Below are positions 6,854-15,076 of a stretch of 16,346 nt of DNA, one piece after another. Under the pieces are notes generated by a model. The model searched no databases, had not been told where the DNA came from, and saw nothing but the letters and a program-made list of their open reading frames with translations. Numbering within the stretch: position 1 is the first letter of the stretch; each line of letters begins with the position of its first letter. The stretch is from Gammaproteobacteria bacterium UBA3067 (GTDB lineage Bacteria; Pseudomonadota; Gammaproteobacteria; Pseudomonadales; UBA3067), in assembly GCA_002366835.1 (NCBI GenBank), contig DFBZ01000110.1, forward strand, positions 1 through 16,346, in the 5' to 3' direction. The position numbers and the translations under genes are program-made.

Positions 6854-7347
6854 GTAGTAAGGTGAAGAAAGAATCACCCGATGATTTACGTGGCTTTAAT
6901 CCGCGTTATATACCCGATTTGCGGGGCCATATCTCCCAATGCGAGTGGAATTACCATAGTCTGATGAAGCTGATGCCCGCACTGGATTCAGAAGATTTGC
7001 GTACCTTTATGCTTGAAAGAGCCGATAGGCTTATGCGCATTGATATGCGAGTGAGTGAACGTTGCAAATACACCACCACCTTGTCCGTCAGCCAGAGCTT
7101 GGATGCAGGAGAAGGCAGTGCTGGGGCCTCCTGGCTGGGTGGGCCTAGTATGACTGTGCGTCTATATCATGATGCAGCGATGGCCGAAGTGATTGCTTTT
7201 CAGCAGCAGCGGCGCATACAGCCACGTAACGCCTACCCCAACCCTCGCATGCATCATCGTGACGAAAAAGCCCAGTTAAATCGTTTTCTTGGTGATTGGG
7301 TAAAACATTGCTTGCACCATGGTCAGGTTGCCGCGCACGCACCGTAG
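6850..7347 (+). CDS. yqiB: YqiB, DUF1249 family protein
   Basis: The function is unknown. The 165-residue product belongs to the DUF1249 family (E. coli YqiB is 140 aa). The core matches: Pro-Ser-Met-Thr-Val-Arg-Leu-Tyr-His-Asp around residues 98-107, and Tyr-Pro-Asn-x3-His-x-Arg-Asp-Glu-Lys near 129-140, followed by a Phe-Leu-x-Asp-Trp motif. The N-terminus is about 20 residues longer than YqiB and rich in charge. The start is fixed by the ATGA overlap with nudF. The conserved link with nudF and cpdA suggests a role related to nucleotide signalling or RNA, but that is not shown by the sequence. Confidence 0.9.
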   Translation: MSSKVKKESPDDLRGFNPRYIPDLRGHISQCEWNYHSLMKLMPALDSEDLRTFMLERADRLMRIDMRVSERCKYTTTLSVSQSLDAGEGSAGASWLGGPSMTVRLYHDAAMAEVIAFQQQRRIQPRNAYPNPRMHHRDEKAQLNRFLGDWVKHCLHHGQVAAHAP

Positions 7348-7566
7348 TGAGTTAGAACGGCCTAAAATATTGCAAATTCCCCCTTTGTTGTCTAAAAATT
7401 GATGTAATGTGAAATAGTTACAAGCCAGATTGTTGCTTTAGCTATAGCCTGAGGCCCTTATATCCCTTTAAGCGCCGCTAATTAATTTGAGAACTTGTTT
7501 TTGCGTAGTATGGCCGTGGAAGCTTCTGGTGATATTCAGAGGTTCAAGTAAAGTGAAGGAGTTGCT

Positions 7567-8394
7567 GTGAGTCAGCAAAAAAAGAAAACTAAAAAATCTG
7601 CTGGAATTAAAGTGGTGCAAGTCACTGATCCTCACTTGTTTGGCGCTACTGATGGCAAGCTTCTGGGTTTAAATACCGATGAAAGCCTAAGAAGTGTGGT
7701 CGAGTTGGTAAAAACCGAACAGCCTGACCTAGACATTGTGCTCGCCACTGGTGACATCTCCCAGGATGGCTCTGAGAAATCCTACCGTCGTTTTGAATCC
7801 ATTATCAGTTCCCTGCAAAGCCCGTCTTACTGGCTGCACGGTAATCATGACAACGACGTTGCCATTCTGCAGGTATTGAATGGGAATGAACGCCTCAGCC
7901 CATGTGTGATTTCTGCCGGGCAATCTTGGCGCATTATCATGCTTAATAGCAGCATAAAAGGCGAAGTGGGCGGTGGCCTGGCCGAAAGTGAGCTGACGTT
8001 TCTTAGTGAAAAACTCGAAGAACATAGCGACAAGTTTATTATTGTGGCACTGCACCATCACCCGGTAAAAATGGGTTCAGCCTGGCTCGATGAGCAGATG
8101 GTCAGTAATGCGGATGAATTTCTTAAAATTATCCGTAAGCATAAACAGGTTAAGGCGCTTATGTGGGGCCATGTGCATCAGGAGACAGATACCACAAACG
8201 ACAATGGGCTGCGCTTACTTTCTTCTCCTTCCACCTGCGTGCAATTTAAACCGGGGCAGGATGATTTTACCGCCGGCACCGAGGCCCCTGGTTATCGCTG
8301 GTTAGAGTTATTTGAAGATGGCAGCCTTGATACCGGCGTTTCCCGTGTAGAAGAGCTTAAGTTCGAAGTGGATTACACCATCAAGGGGTATTGA
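7567..8394 (+). CDS. cpdA: CpdA, 3',5'-cyclic AMP phosphodiesterase
   Basis: CpdA is a calcineurin-type metallophosphoesterase that hydrolyses cAMP to AMP in the cytoplasm and so lowers CRP-dependent signalling. The metal-binding motifs of the family occur in order: Asp21-x-His23, Gly-Asp63, Gly-Asn93-His94-Asp95, His163-His164-His165 and Gly-His202-x-His204. At 275 residues it equals the E. coli enzyme. It starts with GTG at 7567; AAGGAG at 7556-7561 is 5 bases upstream and makes this start firm. The N-terminus has a run of lysines before the first strand. A 219-base gap separates it from yqiB and probably holds its promoter, though I see no convincing boxes. yqiA follows after 12 bases, so cpdA-yqiA are likely cotranscribed. 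Confidence 0.95.
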   Translation: MSQQKKKTKKSAGIKVVQVTDPHLFGATDGKLLGLNTDESLRSVVELVKTEQPDLDIVLATGDISQDGSEKSYRRFESIISSLQSPSYWLHGNHDNDVAILQVLNGNERLSPCVISAGQSWRIIMLNSSIKGEVGGGLAESELTFLSEKLEEHSDKFIIVALHHHPVKMGSAWLDEQMVSNADEFLKIIRKHKQVKALMWGHVHQETDTTNDNGLRLLSSPSTCVQFKPGQDDFTAGTEAPGYRWLELFEDGSLDTGVSRVEELKFEVDYTIKGY

Positions 8395-8406
8395 TTCCGC
8401 TTTCTC

Positions 8407-9006
8407 ATGCCTTTCCCTCATACTCTGATTTATATTCACGGTTTTGCTAGCTCGCCGTCCTCCTGGAAGGCGCAGCTGATGCAAAATGAAATCGCCTCGC
8501 GCCCACCTCACCGGATTGAAATCCCTCAGCTACCATTCAGCCCCAAAGCAGCTATAGAGTTGCTAAAGTCTCTTATCAAACAGCAAATGGAAATGGTGGA
8601 TAAACAGCATATCTGCCTTATCGGCAGCTCCTTAGGTGCTTACTATGCCACTTGGCTCGCTCACACTTATGATTTGAAGGCCGTACTGATTAACCCAGCC
8701 GTTCATCCTTATATCAGCTTAGAAAAATATCTCGGTGAAAATCGCAACTATCATAGTGGCGAAACCTTCACCTTTCATCCGCACCACGTTAAAGAACTAA
8801 AGCACTACGACATCGACATCATACAAAAGCCAGAACGTTTTCTTGTTATGCTGCAAACGGCAGACGAGGTGCTTGATTATCGTCATGCAGTAGAGAAATT
8901 TCCCCATAGCCCGCTAATATTACAGCAAGGCGGCAGCCACGGTTTTGATGACTTTGATAAAATGATTCCTACAGTGCTGGAATTTGCCGGTATTATCGAC
9001 GAATAA
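8407..9006 (+). CDS. yqiA: YqiA, alpha/beta-hydrolase fold esterase
   Basis: This small esterase of the UPF0227 group has the alpha/beta-hydrolase fold; the E. coli enzyme acts on short-chain esters and its natural substrate is unknown. The 199 residues contain the oxyanion region His-Gly-Phe at 11-13 and the nucleophile elbow Gly-Ser-Ser75-Leu-Gly at 73-77. The likely acid is Asp153 (Asp158 is an alternative) in Thr-Ala-Asp-Glu-Val-Leu-Asp-Tyr, and His178 sits in Gly-Ser-His-Gly-Phe. These fit the Ser-Asp-His triad. No clear ribosome binding site precedes the ATG, 12 bases after the cpdA stop, so translation may be coupled. parE follows after 59 bases, as in E. coli. Confidence 0.92.
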   Translation: MPFPHTLIYIHGFASSPSSWKAQLMQNEIASRPPHRIEIPQLPFSPKAAIELLKSLIKQQMEMVDKQHICLIGSSLGAYYATWLAHTYDLKAVLINPAVHPYISLEKYLGENRNYHSGETFTFHPHHVKELKHYDIDIIQKPERFLVMLQTADEVLDYRHAVEKFPHSPLILQQGGSHGFDDFDKMIPTVLEFAGIIDE

Positions 9007-9065
9007 GTACGGCCTTTCTTTTCCCCTTTTATCGTTACACGTTCAACTAGGAGAACCCTGTTTCC

Positions 9066-10955
9066 ATGGCGGAACAACAATACAACGCAGAATCCATTGA
9101 AGTGCTCAGTGGCTTGGACCCGGTTCGCAAACGCCCCGGTATGTATACCGACACCAGCCGCCCCAATCATCTTGCCCAAGAGGTGATCGATAACGGTGTC
9201 GATGAAGCCATTGCAGGCCATGCCAAAAAAATCGCAGTGAGGCTCTACAAAGATGGCTCACTGGAAGTGGAAGACGATGGTCGTGGCATGCCTATCGATA
9301 TTCACCCGGAAGAAGGTATCAGTGGCGTCGAACTGATTCTTACGCGACTGCACGCTGGCGGAAAATTCTCTAACAAAAACTACCAGTTTTCCGGCGGATT
9401 ACATGGCGTAGGGGTTTCCGTGGTGAACGCGCTTTCAACCATGCTGGAAGTGACAATAAAACGCGACGGCAAGGTCTATCGGCAAAGTTATCGCGATGGT
9501 GACAAAGCCACTGAATTAGCCTCTATCGATACCTGCAAAAAACGTGAAACCGGCACCGTTTTGCGTTTTAAACCTGATCCGAAATATTTTGATAGCCCCA
9601 AATTTTCCGTATTGCGCCTTAAGCATGTACTCAAAGCCAAAGCCGTCCTGTGTTCCGGTCTAGAAATTTCGTTTTGGGATGAAGAAAGTGGCGAAAGCGA
9701 AAATTGGATATACCAAGACGGCATCCGAGATTACCTTGTCGAAGCCTGCAGTGGCTACGAACGCCTGCCGCAAGAACCCTTCGTGGGCGAGCAGGCTGGT
9801 AACGACGAAGCCGTAAACTGGGCTGTTTGCTGGCTGCCCGAAGGCGGCGAATTACTGCAAGAAAGTTACGTTAACCTTATCCCCACCGCCCAGGGCGGTA
9901 CCCACGTTAACGGTTTGCGCAGCGGTTTACTTGAAGCCATGCGCGAATTCTGCGAATTCCGCAACTTATTACCTCGCGGCGTCAAACTGGCCCCAGAAGA
10001 TATCTGGGATCGCTGCGCCTTTGTGTTATCCGCCAAACTGCAAGAACCGCAATTCTCCGGCCAAACCAAAGAGCGCCTCTCCTCCCGCCAGTGTGCCCCC
10101 TTTGTTTCGGGTGTTGTAAAAGATGCCTTTAGCCTATGGCTAAATGAACACACCGATATAGCCGACCTGCTCGCAGAACAAGTCATCAATAGCGCCCAAA
10201 GCCGGCTGCGTGCCAGCAAAAAAGTGGTGCGAAAAAAAGTCAGCGGCGGCCCCGCTTTACCCGGAAAGCTTGCCGACTGTAGCAGTCAAGAGCCAGAGCA
10301 AGGTGAGCTGTTTCTGGTAGAAGGAGACTCCGCAGGAGGCTCTGCCAAGCAAGCCCGTAACCGTGTAAGCCAGGCCATCATGCCCCTGCGCGGTAAAATA
10401 TTAAACACCTGGGAGGTGGACTCCCAGCAAGTACTTGCCTCCCAGGAAGTCCATGACATCGCCGTCGCCATCGGCCTCGAACCTGGCGAAGATGACCTCA
10501 GCAAGCTGCGCTATCACAAAGTTTGCATCCTCGCCGATGCCGATTCCGACGGCCTGCACATCGCCACCTTACTCTGCGCCTTATTCCTGCGTCACTTCAA
10601 ACCACTGGTAGCCGCCGGCCATGTGTATGTCGCCATGCCGCCGCTTTACCGCATCGACATCGGCAAAGAAGTGTTTTACGCACTGGATGATGACGAAAAA
10701 ACTGGCGTCCTTGACCGCATCGCCGCAGAAAAGAAAAGGGGGCAAGTCAACGTGCAGCGCTTCAAAGGCCTTGGTGAAATGAACCCCCTGCAATTACGTG
10801 AAACCACTATGGACCCAGATACCCGAAGACTGGTTCAACTAACCATTGGTGAAAATGACGGCACACCACAAATGATGGATATGTTGCTGGCGAAAAAGCG
10901 CTCGGGTGATAGGAAAGAGTGGCTACAAACGAAGGGGGATTTGGCGCAGGTTTAG
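9066..10955 (+). CDS. parE: ParE, DNA topoisomerase IV subunit B
   Basis: ParE is the ATPase subunit of topoisomerase IV, which works with ParC to unlink daughter chromosomes. The order of domains is a GHKL ATPase at residues 1-220 (Asp-Asn-Gly-Val-Asp-Glu-Ala at 42-48), a transducer domain to about 390, and a Toprim domain with Glu419-Gly-Asp-Ser-Ala-Gly-Gly and the acidic Asp491-x-Asp493-x-Asp495. The 629 residues equal E. coli ParE (630) and lack the long insert of GyrB, which supports ParE over GyrB. The ATG at 9066 has AGGAG about 12 bases upstream, a slightly long gap. Neither parC nor any other gene follows on this strand. Confidence 0.97.
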   Translation: MAEQQYNAESIEVLSGLDPVRKRPGMYTDTSRPNHLAQEVIDNGVDEAIAGHAKKIAVRLYKDGSLEVEDDGRGMPIDIHPEEGISGVELILTRLHAGGKFSNKNYQFSGGLHGVGVSVVNALSTMLEVTIKRDGKVYRQSYRDGDKATELASIDTCKKRETGTVLRFKPDPKYFDSPKFSVLRLKHVLKAKAVLCSGLEISFWDEESGESENWIYQDGIRDYLVEACSGYERLPQEPFVGEQAGNDEAVNWAVCWLPEGGELLQESYVNLIPTAQGGTHVNGLRSGLLEAMREFCEFRNLLPRGVKLAPEDIWDRCAFVLSAKLQEPQFSGQTKERLSSRQCAPFVSGVVKDAFSLWLNEHTDIADLLAEQVINSAQSRLRASKKVVRKKVSGGPALPGKLADCSSQEPEQGELFLVEGDSAGGSAKQARNRVSQAIMPLRGKILNTWEVDSQQVLASQEVHDIAVAIGLEPGEDDLSKLRYHKVCILADADSDGLHIATLLCALFLRHFKPLVAAGHVYVAMPPLYRIDIGKEVFYALDDDEKTGVLDRIAAEKKRGQVNVQRFKGLGEMNPLQLRETTMDPDTRRLVQLTIGENDGTPQMMDMLLAKKRSGDRKEWLQTKGDLAQV

Positions 10956-11175
10956 TTTTTTGTTAATTCGCGCATAAGTTTGAACAAAAGGTGTTAATTG
11001 TAGGAAAGGCCTATAAGGGAAAAGGTGGCATTCGAATATTTTCTATGGATTAGAATTTGAATATTCTCAAAGACTTATATCGTAGACATGAACCGGAAAC
11101 CGTTACCACAAAGTGCAACCGGTTTGGTATTGCTCATATTCTAGTGTTTGATGTTTTCTGTACCCTGAAAAAACG

Positions 11176-11223
11176 AAAAACTCATCGCCAACTCTCATAA
11201 AGAGAATCAGGGGTGAGCTTTTT
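11176..11223. terminator. Candidate bidirectional terminator between convergent genes
   Basis: AAAAACTCATC at 11176-11186 pairs with GGTGAG at 11212-11217 and, after one bulged C, with TTTTT at 11219-11223. An inner stem CTCT/AGAG (11192-11195 with 11201-11204) fills the loop. The A and T runs on the two sides could stop transcription in both directions. The stem is not very strong, so the call is tentative. Confidence 0.35.
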
Positions 11224-11233
11224 CTAATATCTA

Positions 11234-11261
11234 TGGTATCTCAATGCCTTAAGAGATACCA
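11234..11261 (-). terminator. 3' hairpin after the minus-strand secreted-protein gene
   Basis: TGGTATCTC at 11234-11242 pairs perfectly with GAGATACCA at 11253-11261 over a 10-base loop. It begins 9 bases after the stop codon of the minus-strand gene. No T run follows on that strand, so it may be a stabilising hairpin or a weak terminator. Confidence 0.4.
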
Positions 11262-11269
11262 AGCTATCA

Positions 11270-11734
11270 CTAGTACGCTCTGATAATGCTCCAAACGCCT
11301 TTTGTGTCCGCGATCTCGTCGCTGATGTGATCCGCTCCGATTGTAGCTAAGATACCTGTCTTTCTTCTGGCATCAGCAATATGATCAGCAACATGAGCAG
11401 TAACGGTGGAGTCAATTCTATTGAGGTCACCTAGGCTGTCAGCAACTTCCATTTTCAAGAAGGAAGCATTTCTCTGTGCATCAGAAACGTGATCTGCCAG
11501 TTGTCCTTTGGCATGCGCTTTAAATGCGTTAAATTGCGCCACATAGTCACCTTTCTCATGTGTATATGCAATTTGAGCCATCTTTAAAACAGCCAGGGCG
11601 CGAGTAGTATCGATTAGTCCAAGTTGGCCATCTACTTGAGCAAGTTCAGCATTATCTACTGGTTTAATTTCCGCATTTACGCCTACTGATGCAGCTAACA
11701 AAGTGGCTCCGCAAAGCGCTTTAATTGTTTTCAT
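11270..11734 (-). CDS. Secreted small protein with Asp-His repeats, unknown function
   Basis: I do not recognise the whole protein. Residues 1-21 form a signal peptide with a cut likely after Asn-Ala. Next comes Glu-Leu-Ala-Gln-Val-Asp-Gly-Gln-Leu-Gly (30-39), which recalls the Leu-x2-Val-x-Gly-Gln-x-Gly motif at the N-terminus of DUF6160/FilA-like secreted proteins; this link is from memory. The rest is helical, with three related segments: Asp-His-Val-Ser-Asp-Ala-Gln-Arg (81-88), Asp-His-Ile-Ala-Asp-Ala-Arg-Arg (117-124) and Asp-His-Ile-Ser-Asp-Glu (135-140). The 154-residue start at 11734 is preferred: an upstream ATG at 11749 exists, but GGGGA lies just before the second ATG and fits as its ribosome binding site. 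It faces parE and has a hairpin after its stop. No neighbour hints at a role. Confidence 0.7.
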   Translation of the reverse strand: MKTIKALCGATLLAASVGVNAEIKPVDNAELAQVDGQLGLIDTTRALAVLKMAQIAYTHEKGDYVAQFNAFKAHAKGQLADHVSDAQRNASFLKMEVADSLGDLNRIDSTVTAHVADHIADARRKTGILATIGADHISDEIADTKGVWSIIRAY

Positions 11735-12329
11735 AGTTTTATTCCCCATAATGATCGATAAAATACACTTGCTTTTCCTTTCCTTAATGGAAATGTCAGT
11801 TGCTAAAGCAAGAAGGTGAAATCTTATTGGGTTATATAATTATTGTCCAGATACAAAATAGGTAATTTTACAATTACTTTCCCTTTTTTCAGGCTATAAA
11901 TCAATATTTGGAAGAAAATAACTGTATTGGCTAATCTTTTTTGACGTCGAATTAGGAAAAAATTTGGATTATAAATAATAACGGCATAAATCAAATAGGC
12001 AGAAAAGAAGGCTGGCAAGCCAATCATGCTTTCTCATTTCAGAAAACATTAGGTAGTCAAGTAACTAATTAACATATTTTTTCTCTTGCTTAATTTTTTA
12101 TTGTTCAAAATCATGAGGCTGGTGCTGCTAATATTGCGGTAAAAAATAGCAGACCCACCCTTGTCGAGAGGGAATTTCCATAAAGAGGGAGGTCTTGGTG
12201 TTGCCATTATTACCGGCCTAGATTGCGAGTAAAATATTAAATGCACTAAGTACGTAACAGGGAAGGTACAACTTACAGCTACAACTTACAGTAAACTTAC
12301 AGGATAGGCATCGGGACTGCACGCTTAAA
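11735..12329. other. AT-rich 595-base stretch without a supported gene
   Basis: Open frames here (for example on the minus strand at 11824-12027) are short, very AT-rich and look like chance. The right part contains a GGGAATTT/GTCGAGAGGG type stretch at 12155-12180 that translates, in reverse, to a Pro-Leu-Asp-Lys-Gly-Gly string often seen in spurious ORFs over intergenic repeats. The octamer ACTTACAG occurs three times, at 12271-12278, 12284-12291 and 12295-12302. It probably replaced the upstream part of the decayed cluster that begins at 12330. The divergent promoter of the secreted-protein gene should lie near 11750-11850. Confidence 0.4.
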
Positions 12330-12530
12330 AAAACTGGAAAGAAGAAATATCTTGATGTGAAAAAGCTAGAGTTAATCAATGGTATTTGGGTAGCAAGTGA
12401 AATAGAAATGACGATACCTATAAACAAGCATACCTCGCATGAAATTCTGTTGAAACTCGTTGATATAAAGTTTAATCAGGATTTGGATGCTGATTTTTTC
12501 AGCGTAAGGCGCATTGAAAAAGAGCTATAA
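12330..12530 (+). pseudogene. C-terminal remnant of a LolA-like outer-membrane lipoprotein-sorting protein
   Basis: An open frame without a start ends at the stop 12528-12530 and gives about 66 residues. It reads Tyr-Leu-Asp-Val-Lys-Lys-Leu-Glu, then Asn-Gly-Ile-Trp-Val-Ala-Ser-Glu, then Lys-Phe-Asn-Gln-Asp-Leu-Asp-Ala-Asp-Phe-Phe-Ser-Val-Arg-Arg, which is the typical C-terminal end of the periplasmic LolA-like family (usually about 250 residues). The frame runs back to 12258, but the part before 12330 does not look like the family. The N-terminal three quarters are missing. In many gammaproteobacteria this family lies between an MMPL/RND exporter and a DUF1302 gene; here the DUF1302 gene follows directly and is broken too, while the exporter is gone. 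Confidence 0.7.
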
Positions 12531-12531
12531 G

Positions 12532-13990
12532 GTGGAATATACAAAATCCACCGGGCTCCTTTTAGTAATGATTTTCTCTGCAGGCCTTAAAGCCGATGAA
12601 CTAGATGACGCGCTGGGTGGCTTTGATGATGTTGATGCGAGCGATACCGAACAAGCGAGAGATGTCTCGGTAGTTACATCAGCAAAGAAAGAAAACACAG
12701 GCTACATGCTCAATGCATATGGCTCAGCCTTTAGTACGTTAGCACAGTATCAAAAACTCAGCCCCAGCTTTCTCTAAGAGACATGGCTATGGATTTTAAG
12801 GGCCTTTGTCGCATGCGATTAAAAGGCGGTGCGAATCTGGAAATAAAACATGGCACCAACGGGCATTCGAAAATTGAAGCCCTTGCTTGGTATGACGCAT
12901 CGTAGGAAATTAATGGCACAGAAAATTATACTTCCGATTTTCTCGATAGTTATGAGTCATTTGTTGACCTGAACGATGCCTATATTCAGGGTTCGTTGAG
13001 TTCTCATCTGGACTTAAAATTTGGCCGCCAAATTGTTATCTGGGGTAAACCCGACTCCATACGTATCACCGACATTATCAATCCCCTGGATAACCGCAAC
13101 CCTGGAATTGTTGATATTGAAGACCTCCGCTTAAATGAAACCATGACAAGGCTTGATTATTATTTCGGAGATTGGAATTTAAGTGGCATCCTTATTCATG
13201 AGCCCCGCCTTGATATCGAAGTAGTATTCGGCAGTGACTATCGTCCCAGTAATGTCTTTGGCAGCCCGATTCTCTATGCAAATTTTCCAGACCTCAATGA
13301 GCCAAATCCGACACTTGAAAATACCCAATACGCCCTAAGCCTGGATGGCCGCTTCAGTGCTTGAGATCTCTCATATTACGCCGCGCGGGTTTACGATAAT
13401 CGCTTCACGATCATACCCATCAATGGCGTGCCGATACGGTAGGTAAGCAAAATCAATATGGCCGGCATAGCCAGCAATCTTGTTTCCGGTAGCTGGTTAT
13501 TCAAAGCAGAAGCGGCATTCATTGGTGATATTAACTACCGAAGTACTAACAGAAAAAATCGCCTTGATGCACTTGTTGGATTCGACTATATGGGCAAAAA
13601 AAACACGGTTATTTCTTTAGAGCTGGCGAATCGTCATGTTTTTCTTATGAAGAAAAAATGCTAAGCATGACCCTGCAAGAAGCCAGTATGCAAAATACAT
13701 TTCCTGATTTTATGTGTGAAGATAGCATGCAAATTGCCTTACGTACTGCCTATACGTTTAGTCACGATAACGCCACGCTAAGCTATCTCTTATCTTTGGC
13801 CGGAGGCAGTGGGGTAGGCGATCATATTGATGGTGGTTTTAAGCGTTTCTGGATTGATTATAGATACACAGATGCCGTCTCACTCAATGCCGGTTTTGTA
13901 AATTATATTGGCGGTAATGGCATCATTCCATTTTATCGGGCCATCGAAAATAACGACCGAATGTTCACAGAAATTCAATACAGTTTTTAA
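12532..13990 (+). pseudogene. Broken DUF1302 family outer-membrane protein
   Basis: The span codes for a recognisable DUF1302 protein of about 486 residues, near full length, but it is interrupted five times. The N-terminus (signal peptide then Asp-Glu-Leu-Asp-Asp-Ala-Leu-Gly-Gly-Phe-Asp) runs in one frame to a stop at 12775. The frame then shifts near 12774-12777. In the second frame there are in-frame stops TAG at 12903, TGA at 13362 (where Trp is expected) and TAG at 13440. A second shift occurs near the T run at 13639-13643, after which the last frame reaches the end in Gln-Tyr-Ser-Phe, a C-terminal Phe as in outer-membrane beta barrels. The family block Gly-Arg-Gln-Ile-Val-Ile-Trp-Gly-Lys and Asn-Pro-Leu-Asp-Asn-Arg is clear around 13021-13105. 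The start may be GTG at 12532 or TTG at 12514. Sequencing errors cannot explain five separate lesions easily. Confidence 0.85.
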
Positions 13991-14016
13991 GCTAAAGTAA
14001 AAATGGAGAGAATATT

Positions 14017-14472
14017 ATGCAACGTTTTCAATGTGGTAAAAAAGCACTGCTGGCGGGAGTTGTTATCCTGAGTAGCACGCAAGCACTTGCAGAAACTGAA
14101 GCGAAATTAAACGAGCCGTTCGCATTGCAAAGCATAATGCGCGATATAGGCACAAATATGCAAAGTATTGTGGGTGCGATTTCCCGCGAGGACTGGGCTC
14201 AGGTAGAGGACAGTGCACGGCTTATTGCTGACCACCCCAAGCCGCCATTAAGTGAGCGCGGCAAAATTGCCGGTTTTTTTAAAGCCGATATGGCCCAGTT
14301 TAAAAACTATGATGGGCAAACACATAAGGCTGCCAGTCTGCTTGCAGAAGCGGCTGACAGTAAAGACGGCAAAACGGTCATTTCAAATTTTGCCACGCTG
14401 CAAAATACTTGTCTGGCATGCCATCAGAAATTTAGAGAAGATTTTCAGCAGCACTTCTATGGGAAGCATTAA
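14017..14472 (+). CDS. Periplasmic cytochrome c, c'/c-556 type
   Basis: The 151-residue product has a signal peptide (cut likely after Ala25 in Ala-Leu-Ala) and one heme-binding motif near the C-terminus, Cys132-Leu-Ala-Cys135-His136. A single C-terminal heme with long helices before it is the pattern of the four-helix bundle cytochromes c' and c-556. Met41 or Met48 may be an axial ligand if it is a c-556 type; a c' type would lack one. GGAGAG at 14005-14010, six bases before the ATG, is a strong ribosome binding site. The gene lies 26 bases after the broken DUF1302 gene and was probably its cotranscribed neighbour, yet it is intact. Its partner redox protein is not visible. Confidence 0.85.
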   Translation: MQRFQCGKKALLAGVVILSSTQALAETEAKLNEPFALQSIMRDIGTNMQSIVGAISREDWAQVEDSARLIADHPKPPLSERGKIAGFFKADMAQFKNYDGQTHKAASLLAEAADSKDGKTVISNFATLQNTCLACHQKFREDFQQHFYGKH

Positions 14473-14524
14473 AATTATATTTGCGAAAGCTGCTAAGACG
14501 TTTTGAACCTTGTTAAGGTGCTAA

Positions 14525-14543
14525 GCGCTAGCTCCGTTAGCGC
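14525..14543. repeat. Stem-loop that is also the left arm of a 12-bp inverted repeat around the GNAT gene
   Basis: GCGCTA at 14525-14530 pairs with TAGCGC at 14538-14543 over a 7-base loop. The sequence CGCTAGCTCCGT at 14526-14537 recurs in reverse complement at 15077-15088. No T run follows, so terminator activity is doubtful. Confidence 0.5.
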
Positions 14544-14568
14544 AAGTTGTATGTAAAGATCGATATTT

Positions 14569-15018
14569 TTACGTGCTCAAACTATATGAGTAGTAGTCAT
14601 TATCCCTAATAAATCCGATTTTCTCATACAGCGATTGGGCGCTTAGGTTATCTTTTGCAGTCGCCAAGGCTACTCTGATCGCGCCAATTTCTTTTGCCAG
14701 ATTCAGCGAACTAGAAATAAGTGCTTTACCAATGCCCTTCTTTCGTTGATCTGGCGAAACAAAGAGGTCATTTAAGACAACAACCTTTCCTTGTGAAACA
14801 GACGAAAAGCTATGGTAATTTAATGAAAATCCTACTGGAGAGCCTGCATCATCGTAAGCAATAAATACTGTCGCTTCATTGTTTTTGATTCTTTCTGCTA
14901 GATATTTTTTGTATTGAGCAGGAGATGATGGTTTCTTGTAAAATACCATATACTGGTCGAATAGAGCGACCAAGTCATCTAAGGCGTCTAGTGAAACCTT
15001 CTTTATTTCTATGGCCAT
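14569..15018 (-). CDS. GNAT family N-acetyltransferase
   Basis: The 149-residue protein has the GCN5-related acetyltransferase fold and would move an acetyl group from acetyl-CoA to an unknown amine. Motif A is visible near residues 87-103: a beta strand Leu-Asn-Asp-Leu-Phe-Val followed by Gln-Arg-Lys-Lys-Gly-Ile-Gly-Lys-Ala-Leu, the pyrophosphate loop. Motif B, Ala-Gln-Ser-Leu-Tyr-Glu-Lys-Ile-Gly-Phe, is near 127-136. The start has AGGGA just upstream on the minus strand, which supports it. The gene stands alone, with 12-bp inverted repeats on both sides (14526-14537 and 15077-15088). Lone GNAT genes are common passengers of cassettes and small mobile units. Confidence 0.88.
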   Translation of the reverse strand: MAIEIKKVSLDALDDLVALFDQYMVFYKKPSSPAQYKKYLAERIKNNEATVFIAYDDAGSPVGFSLNYHSFSSVSQGKVVVLNDLFVSPDQRKKGIGKALISSSLNLAKEIGAIRVALATAKDNLSAQSLYEKIGFIRDNDYYSYSLST

Positions 15019-15076
15019 GTTTTCCCTACATATTTCCGATATATTATTAATGATGGTAAGCAGCTGGTGAGGTCAG

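Larger units (their letters stand above)
10956..11269. other. 314-base gap between parE and the convergent secreted-protein gene
   Basis: I see no gene here. The stretch is AT-rich and holds several small inverted repeats: GAATATT with AATATTC near 11034-11064, and AAACCG with CGGTTT near 11097-11125. It also holds the two hairpins listed separately at 11176-11223 and 11234-11261. Because the flanking genes converge, this gap should contain transcription stop signals rather than promoters. Confidence 0.5.

Noticed and set aside
7408..7423. CRP site before cpdA
   Set aside because: TGTGA is present but the second half is TACAA at the normal spacing, or TTACA at a spacing of 5; neither fits the consensus well.
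11824..12027. Minus-strand 67-residue open frame
   Set aside because: It is very AT-rich, has no ribosome binding site, and resembles no family; likely chance.
13362..13442. Recoded stop codons (selenocysteine or pyrrolysine) in the DUF1302 gene
   Set aside because: TGA and two different TAG sites occur together with two frameshifts, and no insertion element or special tRNA is visible; decay explains it better.
14500..14570. Integron attC site next to the GNAT gene
   Set aside because: The GTTAGCG near 14536 departs from the GTTRRRY core and no matching RYYYAAC partner with the proper arms was found.
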